Source: Inia geoffrensis (Eukaryota; Chordata; Mammalia; Artiodactyla; Iniidae). Taken from it: a stretch of 64,000 bases of DNA. The notes under the pieces were generated by a model, which did not search any database, was not told the origin of the DNA, and saw only the letters and a program-made list of their open reading frames with translations. This document shows, piece by piece, positions 9,812-23,801 of the stretch. The position numbers and the translations under genes were made by a program. The stretch spans positions 150,116,237 to 150,180,236 of the forward strand of contig CM070899.1 of the NCBI GenBank assembly GCA_036417435.1, given 5' to 3'. The number at the start of each line of letters is the position of its first letter. Positions within the stretch are counted from its first letter, which is position 1.

Positions 9812-12800
9812 GACATAATCTTATGTGGGGTTTTCCTGGCACATTCCATTCTAATTTACAACCTGGGAACATGACTTCCAGAAAGGCTCTGCTGCTCTAG
9901 TCATCAGATTTGGGAATGGAGAAATGCTGCCGCCTTGTGGCCATTTCGCACAATAGCACCTTTAAACTCAGTGCTAATGGTCACTAAATATTCACACTCA
10001 TTGCTGGCCTGTAAATGACACCTGCCCTCAAAAAAAATCCTGGGGTCGAAAATCGACCAAAAAATTCAAAAGAGGGCAACCTTCCGAGAAGACAATTTCA
10101 AGAGGTTTACTGTACTCACAGTTTTTTTTTTTCTGTTTATCACAGATATAAAAAGGTGTGGAAAAATGCTGAACAGAATTATTAAAGACATGCAAATCCC
10201 AATTACAAAAACCTATCAGCTCACACCAGTCAGAATGGCCGTGAGCAAAATTTCTGCAAAAAATAAATTCTGTAGGGGCTGTGGAGAAATGCATACCCGC
10301 GGTTCAAACAGGAACATGGTAAGAGCCAGTAATGGAAACACAAACAAGGTGCCTTGAAAAGGTAAATATTGAGCTACCATTCAATCAGGCATACCCACTT
10401 CAGGGCCTATCGCCTCAGAGGATGAAAATGAAAAAGCCACAGGATAGCAATCCTGCACTCCAGCTATATTTACCATATCCAAGCTTTGGAAGCAAAGAAA
10501 ATGTCCATCAACAGGGGAATGCACAAGGAAGAAGTGGTCCATGTACACAATGGCATATGGCTCCAATACCAAATATAAATTCAAATTAAAAAACAAACAT
10601 AAGTAAGGAGACATCAGCATTGGGTGGATTATCCGGGCACATTCCACTCTAATTTATAACCAAGGAACACCACTGGCAAGAAGGTCTGTCTCCCTTGTTA
10701 CCAGAGTGGGGAAAGCAGAAATGCTGCCGCCCTCTGGCCGTTACCTGCAACAGCAGCCTTAAGACCTGAGCTAAGGGTCACTTTATGTGCACAAGTACTG
10801 GAGGACTGTAAATGAACCTGCCCTCAAAATGTCTTGAGGGAGGTAATGCCCAAAATATTACAAATTGCAGCACATACTTCAGGAAAACGACATGAAGAGG
10901 TAAGCTGCACCCACAGATTGAGGAAAAAACGGACATGCCTGAAAACTCAATTTCAAGGGGTTAGGAGACCCATGCAAATCCAACCACAAAGAGGTATCAG
11001 CTCACACCAGGCAGAATAAACATCAGAAAAAAACACAAACAGTAAATGCTGAAGGGGTTGTGGAGAAGGGCATACCCTCAACTTTAACTGGGACGTAACC
11101 TGGTAAGAGCCACAAATGAGAACAGAATGGACGTGCCTTTACAAGGTGAACATTGAGCTACCATATGATCCAGCAGGTCCACTCCTGGGCCTATAAGCTA
11201 AGAAGACAGATTTGGAAAGACACAGGCAGGCAAATCTGCATTGCAACTCTATTACAGTAGGCAAGACATGAAAGCAACCAAAACGTCCATCAACACATGA
11301 GTGGACAAAGAAGAACTGGTATATGTACACACGGATATTAGCCAAGGAAAAAATGACACAATTCCATTTGCAGCACCATAGATGAGTCTAGGCGTAATCA
11401 CGCAACTTATAGTTAGTCAGAAAGAGAAAGACACATATCCTAGGATATCACTTATCGGTGTTACCTAAAAATTGATACCAGTGAAGAGATTTCCACAGAG
11501 AAAGGCAATCACAGATTCATTAAACAAACTTATGGTTCACCAATGGAAAGGTGTGAGAGTTGGATACTTTAGGCTATTGTGGTTAAGACACATATACAAA
11601 CACAGGTGAAGTATATAATCACCAAAGACCATGGGAAAAGGATGCCAGGAAGAATAGACACATGGATATGTGTAAAAGAACCACAGCTTGCACACGTACA
11701 ACAAGCATAACATTGTAATCAAACTTGCTGTGATAAAAAAATAAAAATTAAATTAATAAAACGAACAACAAGCAGTGAGACATAAACTTAAGGCACTGTT
11801 TCCTGGCATCTTCCATTCCAATTTACAGCCTACAACACGATTTCCATGGAGACTCTGTTGCCCTAGTAAACAGATTTTATAAAGGAGAACTGCTGCCACA
11901 TTGTGGCCGTTTCACACAACAGCAGCTTTAAACCCAGGGCTAATGGTCAGTTGATACTCAAAATAATTACAGGCCTGTAAATGACAACTGCCCTGAAAAC
12001 AAATCCTGGGGTCGTATATCGACCAAAAAATTCAAGAGACATCCACAACTCAAAACGACAATTTCAAGAGGTCATTATACACACATTTGTCTTCTCTTAC
12101 TTTTTCTTTCTTTTTTTTTTTTGGTAAAACAAATGGGAATGGGAAAATGCTTAACATCAGGAATTAATGAAGTCTTGCAAATCCAATCTACAAAAACGTT
12201 CACCTCACAACCGTCAGAATGATCATCATGCAAAAACGTGTATAAAGAATAAATGCTGAAGGGGTTTTAGAGAACGGCGTACCCTCTTGCTGCTGTTGGG
12301 ATGTAACCTGGTAACAGCCAGTATTGAGAACAGAATGGAGGTGCATTGCAAGGTAAAAATTGAGCTACCATATGATCTGGTAGGCCCACTGTTGGGCCTA
12401 TCTCCTGAATAGACTAGAATCAAAAAGGCACAGGCTGGCAATCCTGCACTCCAGCATCATGTACCATAGCCAAGAATTGGAAAAAACCAAAATGTCCATC
12501 AACAGATAAATGCACCAAAAAGAAGTGGTCCATGTACACAATGGAATATTAGCCAAGGAAAAGAATGAAACATTGCCGTTGGCACCACCATAGAAGGATC
12601 TAGAAATAATCAGCCCACTTGATCTAAGAAAGAACCCAAAAGACAGACATCCTATGACATCAGTTATAGGGGTTATCTAAATATTGAACCCATGAAATTA
12701 TTTCCAAGAGAAGGACACACATGGATTTAGAACACAAAAAATATATTTAACCACATGGAATGGTGTAAGGAACATATGAATTAGGATACGGGGGTTAGCA

Positions 12801-14475
12801 GACATGTACTAATACTTATGAAATATATAATCACAAAATACCTATGGAATACCAAGAGAGGCCTACTCCACACTCTGTAATGACCTACACGGGAAAGGAT
12901 CCAAAGATGAATAGGTCGATGCCTAGATATAATGAACCAGATTCTGTACACCTAGAACACACACAATACTTTTATCAAATTTGCTCTGATAGTAAATAAA
13001 AATTAAATTTAAAACACAAGAAGTAAGGAGGTTTAAGCTCTTGGGGGTTTGCCCTGGCACATTTCTCTCGAATTTTAAGCCTGCTAACACAATTTCCAGG
13101 AAGGCTCTCTTGCCCCAAAACCCAGATTTGGAAATGTAGGAATGCTGCCGCCTTGTGGCCGTTTCCCACTAAAGCGGCTTTAAACCCACAGCTAACAGTC
13201 ACTGAACACTCACAAGGACTGAGGGCAGTAAAGGACACGTGACCTCAAAAAATGTCCTGGGCTGGGAATGGCCAAAAAAATTAAACACAGGCAAAGGTTT
13301 CAAGGAGATAGTATGAAGAGGCAAGTTTTACTCACTCTTTTTCCAAAAAAGAAAAATGGATAACAGCTCAACATCAGGAATTATTAGACTCATGCAAATG
13401 TAATTTACAAAAAGGATTCAACTCACACAAGTCAACTACCATCAGCAAAAAGTCAACAAACAATAAATGCCGAAGGGGTTTTAGAGAACTGCGTACCCTC
13501 TAACTGCTGGTGAGATGTAAAGTGGTAACAGCCCATAATGAGAACAGAAAGGAGTTGCATTTAAAAGTAAAAATTGAGCCAGCATTCCATCCAGCAGGGC
13601 CACCGCTGAGCCTCTCACCTGAGAAGACCAGAGTCGAGAAGACCCAGGCTGCAACAGCTGCACTGCAGCCATTTTCACAATAGCCAAGACACGGAAGCAA
13701 GCAAAACGTCCATCAACACATGAATGGATAAAGAAGTGGTCTATGTACACAAAGGCATATTAACAATGGAAAACAATGAAACACTGCTCTTTTATTTTTA
13801 TTTTTTTATTTTTTTTATTTTTATTTTTTAGCGGTACGCGGGCCTCTCACTGCTGTGGCCTCTCCCGCTGCGGAGCACAGGCTCCGGACGCTCAGGCTCA
13901 GTGGCCATGACTCACGGGCACAGCCGCTCCGCGGCATGTGGGATCCTCCCGGACCGGGGCACGAACCCGTGTCCCCTGCATCGGCAGGCAGACGCTCGAC
14001 CACTGCGCCACCAGGGAAGCCCGAAACACTGCTCTTTGAGGCACCATAGAGGAGCCTAGACATAATCACAGAACATGAGGTAAGTCGGAAAGCAAAAGGC
14101 ATATATCCTATGATATCACTTATAGGCGTCATCTAACAACTGACAAAAATGAACATATTTCCACAGAGAAAGGCACTCACAGACTAAGAAAACAAACTAC
14201 GCTTATCTAAAACGAAAGGTGGCGGAATGGATAAATTAAGATCAGGGTTATCAAAAGTATACAAATACATATTAAATATACATATCAAAAAGACCGACCA
14301 TATAGCAAGGGAGGTCTACAGAACACTCTGCAATAATTTACATGGGAAGTGGATTTGTACATGAATATATATACATACATAGTACAAATGAACCAGACTG
14401 TGTACACCTAAGACAAAAAATATTCTAATCGTTACCCGGGTTAAAAAACGTTAAAACATCGAACAACAAGTAAGG
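9812..14475. repeat. Unit 3, Type 1
   Basis: A 9812-10609, B 10610-11778, C 11779-13029, D 13030-14475. CTCF-like sites begin at 9925, 10722, 11891 and 13143. The L1-derived octamer in C is changed to TTGCAAAT (12175-12182). Its C subunit shares 'ataggtcgatgcc' (near 12912) and 'cattatacacacattt' with unit 5 but not with units 1, 2 or 4. Confidence 0.92.
13793..14022 (-). mobile_element. CHR-type SINE, unit 3
   Basis: 230 bp with the common target duplication on both sides (13778-13792, 14023-14037). Confidence 0.9.
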
Positions 14476-17400
14476 GACATAATCTTATGTGGGGTTTTCC
14501 TGGCACATTCCATTCTAATTTACAACCTGGGAACATGACTTCCAGAAAGGCTCTGCTGCTCTAGTCATCAGATTTGGGAATGGAGAAATGCTGCCGCCTT
14601 GTGGCCATTTCGCACAATAGCACCTTTAAACTCAGTGCTAATGGTCACTAAATATTCACACTCATTGCTGGCCTGTAAATGACACCTGCCCTCAAAAAAA
14701 ATCCTGGGGTCGAAAATCGACCAAAAAATTCAAAAGAGGGCAACCTTCCGAGAAGACAATTTCAAGAGGTTTACTGTACTCACAGTTTTTTTTTTCTGTT
14801 TATCACAGATATAAAAAGGTGTGGAAAAATGCTGAACAGAATTATTAAAGACATGCAAATCCCAATTACAAAAACCTATCAGCTCACACCAGTCAGAATG
14901 GCCGTGAGCAAAATTTCTGCAAAAAATAAATTCTGTAGGGGCTGTGGAGAAATGCATACCCTCGGTTCAAACAGGAACATGGTAAGAGCCAGTAATGGAA
15001 ACACAAACAAGGTGCCTTGAAAAGGTAAATATTGAGCTACCATTCAATCAGGCATACCCACTTCAGGGCCTATCGCCTCAGAGGATGAAAATGAAAAAGC
15101 CACAGGATAGCAATCCTGCACTCCAGCTATATTTACCATATCCAAGCTTTGGAAGCAAAGAAAATGTCCATCAACAGGGGAATGCACAAGGAAGAAGTGG
15201 TCCATGTACACAATGGCATATGGCTCCAATACCAAATATAAATTCAAATTAAAAAACAAACATAAGTAAGGAGACATCAGCATTGGGTGGATTATCCGGG
15301 CACATTCCACTCTAATTTATAACCAAGGAACACCACTGGCAAGAAGGTCTGTCTCCCTTGTTACCAGAGTGGGGAAAGCAGAAATGCTGCCGCCCTCTGG
15401 CCGTTACCTGCAACACCAGCCTTAAGACCTGAGCTAAGGGTCACTTTATGTGCACAAGTACTGGAGGACTGTAAATGAACCTGCCCTCAAAATGTCTTGA
15501 GGGAGGTAATGCCCAAAATATTACAAATTGCAGCACATACTTCAGGAAAACGATATGAAGAGGTAAGCTGCACCCACAGATTGAGGAAAAAACGGACATG
15601 CCTGAAAACTCAATTTCAAGGGGTTAGGAGACCCATGCAAATCCAACCACAAAGAGGTATCAGCTCACACCAGGCAGAATAAACATCAGAAAAAAACACA
15701 AACAGTAAATGCTGAAGGGGTTGTGGAGAAGGGCATACCCTCAACTTTAACTGGGACGTAACCTGGTAAGAGCCACAAATGAGAACAGAATGGACGTGCC
15801 TTTACAAGGTGAACATTGAGCTACCATATGATCCAGCAGGTCCACTCCTGGGCCTATAAGCTAAGAAGACAGATTTGGAAAGACACAGGCAGGCAAATCT
15901 GCATTGCAACTCTATTACAGTAGGCAAGACATGAAAGCAACCAAAACGTCCATCAACACATGAGTGGACAAAGAAGAACTGGTATATGTACACACGGATA
16001 TTAGCCAAGGAAAAAATGACACAATTCCATTTGCAGCACCATAGATGAGTCTAGGCGTAATCACGCAACTTATAGTTAGTCAGAAAGAGAAAGACACATA
16101 TCCTAGGATATCACTTATCGGTGTTACCTAAAAATTGATACCAGTGAAGAGATTTCCACAGAGAAAGGCAATCACAGATTCATTAAACAAACTTATGGTT
16201 CACCAATGGAAAGGTGTGAGAGTTGGATACTTTAGGCTATTGTGGTTAAGACACATATACAAACACAGGTGAAGTATATAATCACCAAAGACCATGGGAA
16301 AAGGATGCCAGGAAGAATAGACACATGGATATGTGTAAAAGAACCACATCTTGCACACGTACAACAAGCATAACATTGTAATCAAACTTGCTGTGATAAA
16401 AAAATAAAAATTAAATTAATAAAACGAACAACAAGCAGTGAGACATAAACTTAAGGCACTGTTTCCTGGCATCTTCCATTCCAATTTACAGCCTACAACA
16501 CGATTTCCATGGAGACTCTGTTGCCCTAGTAAACAGATTTTATAAAGGAGAACTGCTGCCACATTGTGGCCGTTTCACACAACAGCAGCTTTAAACCCAG
16601 GGCTAATGGTCAGTTGATACTCAAAATAATTACAGGCCTGTAAATGACAACTGCCCTGAAAACAAATCCTGGGGTCGTATATCGACCAAAAAATTCAAGA
16701 GACATCCACAACTCAAAACGACAATTTCAAGAGGTCATTAATCACACACTTGTCTTCTCTTACTTTTTCTTTCTTTTTTTTTTTTGGTAAAACAAATGGG
16801 AATGGGAAAATGCTTAACATCAGGAATTAATGAAGTCATGCAAATCCAATCTACAAAAACGTTCACCTCACAACCGTCAGAATGATCATCATGCAAAAAC
16901 GTGTATAAAGAATAAATGCTGAAGGGGTTTTAGAGAACGGCGTACCCTCTTGCTGCTGTTGGGATGTAACCTGGTAACAGCCAGTATTGAGAACAGAATG
17001 GAGGTGCATTGCAAGGTAAAAATTGAGCTACCATATGATCTGGTAGGCCCACTGTTGGGCCTATCTCCTGAATAGACTAGAATCAAAAAGGCACAGGCTG
17101 GCAATCCTGCACTCCAGCATCATGTACCATAGCCAAGAATTGGAAAAAACCAAAATGTCCATCAACAGATAAATGCACCAAAAAGAAGTGGTCCATGTAC
17201 ACAATGGAATATTAGCCAAGGAAAAGAATGAAACATTGCCGTTGGCACCACCATAGAAGGATCTAGAAATAATCAGCCCACTTGATCTAAGAAAGAACCC
17301 AAAAGACAGACATCCTATGACATCAGTTATAGGGGTTATCTAAATATTGAACCCATGAAATTATTTCCAAGAGAAGGACACACATGGATTTAGAACACAA

Positions 17401-19138
17401 AAAATATATTTAACCACATGGAATGGTGTAAGGAACATATGAATTAGGATACGGGGGTTAGCAGACATGTACTAATACTTATGAAATATATAATCACAAA
17501 ATACCTATGGAATACCAAGAGAGGCCTACTCCACACTCTGTAATGACCTACACGGGAAAGGATCCAAAGATGAATAGATCGATGCCTAGATATAATGAAC
17601 CAGATTCTGTACACCTAGAACACACACAATACTTTTATCAAATTTGCTCTGATAGTAAATAAAAATTAAATTTAAAACACAAGAAGTAAGGAGGTTTAAG
17701 CTCTTGGGGGTTTGCCCTGGCACATTTCTCTCGAATTTTAAGCCTGCTAACACAATTTCCAGGAAGGCTCTCTTGCCCCAAAACCCAGATTTGGAAATGT
17801 AGGAATGCTGCCGCCTTGTGGCCGTTTCCCACTAAAGCGGCTTTAAACCCACAGCTAACAGTCACTGAACACTCACAAGGACTGAGGGCAGTAAAGGACA
17901 CGTGACCTCAAAAAATGTCCTGGGCTGGGAATGGCCAAAAAAATTAAACACAGGCAAAGGTTTCAAGGAGATAGTATGAAGAGGCAAGTTTTACTCACTC
18001 TTTTTCCAAAAAAGAAAAATGGATAACAGCTCAACATCAGGAATTATTAGACTCATGCAAATGTAATTTACAAAAAGGATTCAACTCACACAAGTCAACT
18101 ACCATCAGCAAAAAGTCAACAAACAATAAATGCCGAAGGGGTTTTAGAGAACTGCGTACCCTCTAACTGCTGGTGAGATGTAAAGTGGTAACAGCCCATA
18201 ATGAGAACAGAAAGGAGTTGCATTTAAAAGTAAAAATTGAGCCAGCATTCCATCCAGCAGGGCCACCGCTGAGCCTCTCACCTGAGAAGACCAGAGTCGA
18301 GAAGACCCAGGCTGCAACAGCTGCACTGCAGCCATTTTCACAATAGCCAAGACACGGAAGCAAGCAAAACGTCCATCAACACATGAATGGATAAAGAAGT
18401 GGTCTATGTACACAAAGGCATATTAACAATGGAAAACAATGAAACACTGCTCTTTTATTTTTATTTTTTTATTTTTTTTATTTTTATTTTTTAGCGGTAC
18501 GCGGGCCTCTCACTGCTGTGGCCTCTCCCGCTGCGGAGCACAGGCTCCGGACGCTCAGGCTCAGTGGCCATGACTCACGGGCACAGCCGCTCCGCGGCAT
18601 GTGGGATCCTCCCGGACCGGGGCACGAACCCGTGTCCCCTGCATCGGCAGGCAGACGCTCGACCACTGCGCCACCAGGGAAGCCCGAAACACTGCTCTTT
18701 GAGGCACCATAGAGGAGCCTAGACATAATCACAGAACATGAGGTAAGTCGGAAAGCAAAAGGCATATATCCTATGATATCACTTATAGGCGTCATCTAAC
18801 AACTGACAAAAATGAACATATTTCCACAGAGAAAGGCACTCACAGACTAAGAAAACAAACTACGCTTATCTAAAACGAAAGGTGGCGGAATGGATAAATT
18901 AAGATCAGGGTTATCAAAAGTATACAAATACATATTAAATATACATATCAAAAAGACCGACCATATAGCAAGGGAGGTCTACAGAACACTCTGCAATAAT
19001 TTACATGGGAAGTGGATTTGTACATGAATATATATACATACATAGTACAAATGAACCAGACTGTGTACACCTAAGACAAAAAATATTCTAATCGTTACCC
19101 GGGTTAAAAAACGTTAAAACATCGAACAACAAGTAAGG
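14476..19138. repeat. Unit 4, Type 1
   Basis: A 14476-15272, B 15273-16441, C 16442-17692, D 17693-19138. CTCF-like sites begin at 14589, 15385, 16554 and 17806. A and B share 'accctcggtt', 'caacaccagc' and 'cgatatgaag' with unit 5. A shorter poly-T leaves a 113-codon open frame at 14679-15020, which I regard as incidental. Confidence 0.92.
18456..18685 (-). mobile_element. CHR-type SINE, unit 4
   Basis: 230 bp with the common target duplication (18441-18455, 18686-18700). Confidence 0.9.
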
Positions 19139-22100
19139 GACATAATCTTATGTGGGGTTTTCCTGGCACATTCCATTCTAATTTACAACCTGGGAACATG
19201 ACTTCCAGAAAGGCTCTGCTGCTCTAGTCATCAGATTTGGGAATGGAGAAATGCTGCCGCCTTGTGGCCATTTCGCACAATAGCACCTTTAAACTCAGTG
19301 CTAATGGTCACTAAATATTCACACTCATTGCTGGCCTGTAAATGACACCTGCCCTCAAAAAAAATCCTGGGGTCGAAAATCGACCAAAAAATTCAAAAGA
19401 GGGCAACCTTCCGAGAAGACAATTTCAAGAGGTTTACTGTACTCACAGTTTTTTTTTTCTGTTTATCACAGATATAAAAAGGTGTGGAAAAATGCTGAAC
19501 AGAATTATTAAAGACATGCAAATCCCAATTACAAAAACCTATCAGCTCACACCAGTCAGAATGGCCGTGAGCAAAATTTCTGCAAAAAATAAATTCTGTA
19601 GGGGCTGTGGAGAAATGCATACCCTCGGTTCAAACAGGAACATGGTAAGAGCCAGTAATGGAAACACAAACAAGGTGCCTTGAAAAGGTAAATATTGAGC
19701 TACCATTCAATCAGGCATACCCACTTCAGGGCCTATCGCCTCAGAGGATGAAAATGAAAAAGCCACAGGATAGCAATCCTGCACTCCAGCTATATTTACC
19801 ATATCCAAGCTTTGGAAGCAAAGAAAATGTCCATCAACAGGGGAATGCACAAGGAAGAAGTGGTCCATGTACACAATGGCATATGGCTCCAATACCAAAT
19901 ATAAATTCAAATTAAAAAACAAACATAAGTAAGGAGACATCAGCATTGGGTGGATTATCCGGGCACATTCCACTCTAATTTATAACCAAGGAACACCACT
20001 GGCAAGAAGGTCTGTCTCCCTTGTTACCAGAGTGGGGAAAGCAGAAATGCTGCCGCCCTCTGGCCGTTACCTGCAACACCAGCCTTAAGACCTGAGCTAA
20101 GGGTCACTTTATGTGCACAAGTACTGGAGGACTGTAAATGAACCTGCCCTCAAAATGTCTTGAGGGAGGTAATGCCCAAAATATTACAAATTGCAGCACA
20201 TACTTCAGGAAAACGATATGAAGAGGTAAGCTGCACCCACAGATTGAGGAAAAAACGGACATGCCTGAAAACTCAATTTCAAGGGGTTAGGAGACCCATG
20301 CAAATCCAACCACAAAGAGGTATCAGCTCACACCAGGCAGAATAAACATCAGAAAAAAACACAAACAGTAAATGCTGAAGGGGTTGTGGAGAAGGGCATA
20401 CCCTCAACTTTAACTGGGACGTAACCTGGTAAGAGCCACAAATGAGAACAGAATGGACGTGCCTTTACAAGGTGAACATTGAGCTACCATATGATCCAGC
20501 AGGTCCACTCCTGGGCCTATAAGCTAAGAAGACAGATTTGGAAAGACACAGGCAGGCAAATCTGCATTGCAACTCTATTACAGTAGGCAAGACATGAAAG
20601 CAACCAAAACGTCCATCAACACATGAGTGGACAAAGAAGAACTGGTATATGTACACACGGATATTAGCCAAGGAAAAAATGACACAATTCCATTTGCAGC
20701 ACCATAGATGAGTCTAGGCGTAATCACGCAACTTATAGTTAGTCAGAAAGAGAAAGACACATATCCTAGGATATCACTTATCGGTGTTACCTAAAAATTG
20801 ATACCAGTGAAGAGATTTCCACAGAGAAAGGCAATCACAGATTCATTAAACAAACTTATGGTTCACCAATGGAAAGGTGTGAGAGTTGGATACTTTAGGC
20901 TATTGTGGTTAAGACACATATACAAACACAGGTGAAGTATATAATCACCAAAGACCATGGGAAAAGGATGCCAGGAAGAATAGACACATGGATATGTGTA
21001 AAAGAACCACATCTTGCACACGTACAACAAGCATAACATTGTAATCAAACTTGCTGTGATAAAAAAATAAAAATTAAATTAATAAAACGAACAACAAGCA
21101 GTGAGACATAAACTTAAGGCACTGTTTCCTGGCATCTTCCATTCCAATTTACAGCCTACAACACGATTTCCATGGAGACTCTGTTGCCCTAGTAAACAGA
21201 TTTTATAAAGGAGAACTGCTGCCACATTGTGGCCGTTTCACACAACAGCAGCTTTAAACCCAGGGCTAATGGTCAGTTGATACTCAAAATAATTACAGGC
21301 CTGTAAATGACAACTGCCCTGAAAACAAATCCTGGGGTCGTATATCGACCAAAAAATTCAAGAGACATCCACAACTCAAAACGACAATTTCAAGAGGTCA
21401 TTATACACACATTTGTCTTCTCTTACTTTTTCTTTCTTTTTTTTTTTTGGTAAAACAAATGGGAATGGGAAAATGCTTAACATCAGGAATTAATGAAGTC
21501 ATGCAAATCCAATCTACAAAAACGTTCACCTCACAACCGTCAGAATGATCATCATGCAAAAACGTGTATAAAGAATAAATGCTGAAGGGGTTTTAGAGAA
21601 CGGCGTACCCTCTTGCTGCTGTTGGGATGTAACCTGGTAACAGCCAGTATTGAGAACAGAATGGAGGTGCATTGCAAGGTAAAAATTGAGCTACCATATG
21701 ATCTGGTAGGCCCACTGTTGGGCCTATCTCCTGAATAGACTAGAATCATAAAGGCACAGGCTGGCAATCCTGCACTCCAGCATCATGTACCATAGCCAAG
21801 AACTGGAAAAAACCAAAATGTCCATCAACAGATAAATGCACCAAAAAGAAGTGGTCCATGTACACAATGGAATATTAGCCAAGGAAAAGAATGAAACATT
21901 GCCGTTGGCACCACCATAGAAGGATCTAGAAATAATCAGCCCACTTGATCTAAGAAAGAACCCAAAAGACAGACATCCTATGACATCAGTTATAGGGGTT
22001 ATCTAAATATTGAACCCATGAAATTATTTCCAAGAGAAGGACACACATGGATTTAGAACACAAAAAATATATTTAACCACATGGAATGGTGTAAGGAACA

Positions 22101-22468
22101 TATGAATTAGGATACGGGGGTTAGCAGACATGTACTAATACTTATGAAATATATAATCACAAAATACCTATGGAATACCAAGAGAGGCCTACTCCACACT
22201 CTGTAATGACCTACACGGGAAAGGATCCAAAGATGAATAGGTCGATGCCTAGATATAATGAACCAGATTCTGTACACCTAGAACACACACAATACTTTTA
22301 TCAAATTTGCTCTGATAGTAAATAAAAATTAAATTTAAAACACAAGAAGTAAGGAGGTTTAAGCTCTTGGGGGTTTGCCCTGGCACATTTCTCTCGAATT
22401 TTAAGCCTGCTAACACAATTTCCAGGAAGGCTCTCTTGCCCCAAAACCCAGATTTGGAAATGTAGGAA

Positions 22469-22487
22469 TGCTGCCGCCTCGTCGCCG
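22469..22487 (-). promoter_or_regulatory. Disrupted CTCF-like motif, unit 5 subunit D
   Basis: The plus strand reads TGCTGCCGCCTCGTCGCCG. Relative to all other D copies two bases differ (T to C and G to C), changing the highly constrained CCAC part of the motif. It is the only copy in the window with damage at that end. Confidence 0.6.
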
Positions 22488-23118
22488 TTTCCCACTAAAG
22501 CGGCTTTAAACCCACAGCTAACAGTCACTGAACACTCACAAGGACTGAGGGCAGTAAAGGACACGTGACCTCAAAAAATGTCCTGGGCTGGGAATGGCCA
22601 AAAAAATTAAACACAGGCAAAGGTTTCAAGGAGATAGTATGAAGAGGCAAGTTTTACTCACTCTTTTTCCAAAAAAGAAAAATGGATAACAGCTCAACAT
22701 CAGGAATTATTAGACTCATGCAAATGTAATTTACAAAAAGGATTCAACTCACACAAGTCAACTACCATCCGCAAAAAGTCAACAAACAATAAATGCCGAA
22801 GGGGTTTTAGAGAACTGCGTACCCTCTAACTGCTGGTGAGATGTAAAGTGGTAACAGCCCATAATGAGAACAGAAAGGAGTTGCATTTAAAAGTAAAAAT
22901 TGAGCCAGCATTCCATCCAGCAGGGCCACCGCTGAGCCTCTCACCTGAGAAGACCAGAGTCGAGAAGACCCAGGCTGCAACAGCTGCACTGCAGCCATTT
23001 TCACAATAGCCAAGACACGGAAGCAAGCAAAACGTCCATCAACACATGAATGGATAAAGAAGTGGTCTATGTACACAAAGGCATATTAACAATGGAAAAC
23101 AATGAAACACTGCTCTTT

Positions 23119-23348
23119 TATTTTTATTTTTTTATTTTTTTTATTTTTATTTTTTAGCGGTACGCGGGCCTCTCACTGCTGTGGCCTCTCCCGCTGCGGA
23201 GCACAGGCTCCGGACGCTCAGGCTCAGTGGCCATGACTCATGGGCACAGCCGCTCCGCGGCATGTGGGATCCTCCCGGACCGGGGCACGAACCCGTGTCC
23301 CCTGCATCGGCAGGCAGACGCTCGACCACTGCGCCACCAGGGAAGCCC
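23119..23348 (-). mobile_element. CHR-type SINE, unit 5
   Basis: 230 bp with the common target duplication (23104-23118, 23349-23363). It has one private change (actcatgggc for actcacgggc), a C to T at a CpG. Confidence 0.9.
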
Positions 23349-23801
23349 GAAACACTGCTCTTTGAGGCACCATAGAGGAGCCTAGACATAATCACAGAAC
23401 ATGAGGTAAGTCGGAAAGCAAAAGGCATATATCCTATGATATCACTTATAGGCGTCATCTAACAACTGACAAAAATGAACATATTTCCACAGAGAAAGGC
23501 ACTCACAGACTAAGAAAACAAACTACGCTTATCTAAAAGGAAAGGTGGCGGAATGGATAAATTAAGATCAGGGTTATCAAAAGTATACAAATACATATTA
23601 AATATACATATCAAAAAGACCGACCATATAGCAAGGGAGGTCTACAGAACACTCTGCAATAATTTACATGGGAAGTGGATTTGTACATGAATATATATAC
23701 ATACATAGTACAAATGAACCAGACTGTGTACACCTAAGACAAAAAATATTCTAATCGTTACCCGGGTTAAAAAACATTAAAACATCGAACAACAAGTAAG
23801 G

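Larger units (their letters stand above)
19139..23801. repeat. Unit 5, Type 1 (mosaic; D motif altered)
   Basis: A 19139-19935, B 19936-21104, C 21105-22355, D 22356-23801. CTCF-like sites begin at 19252, 20048 and 21217; the D site at 22469 is disrupted. A and B resemble unit 4, whereas C carries the unit 3 variants (for example 'ataggtcgatgcc'), so it looks recombinant. Confidence 0.9.

Noticed and set aside
14679..15020. 113-codon open frames repeated in subunit A (also at 19342, 52363, 57019, 61675)
   Set aside because: The frame depends on poly-T length and closes in units with a different length. It crosses from non-L1 to L1 sequence and resembles no known protein.
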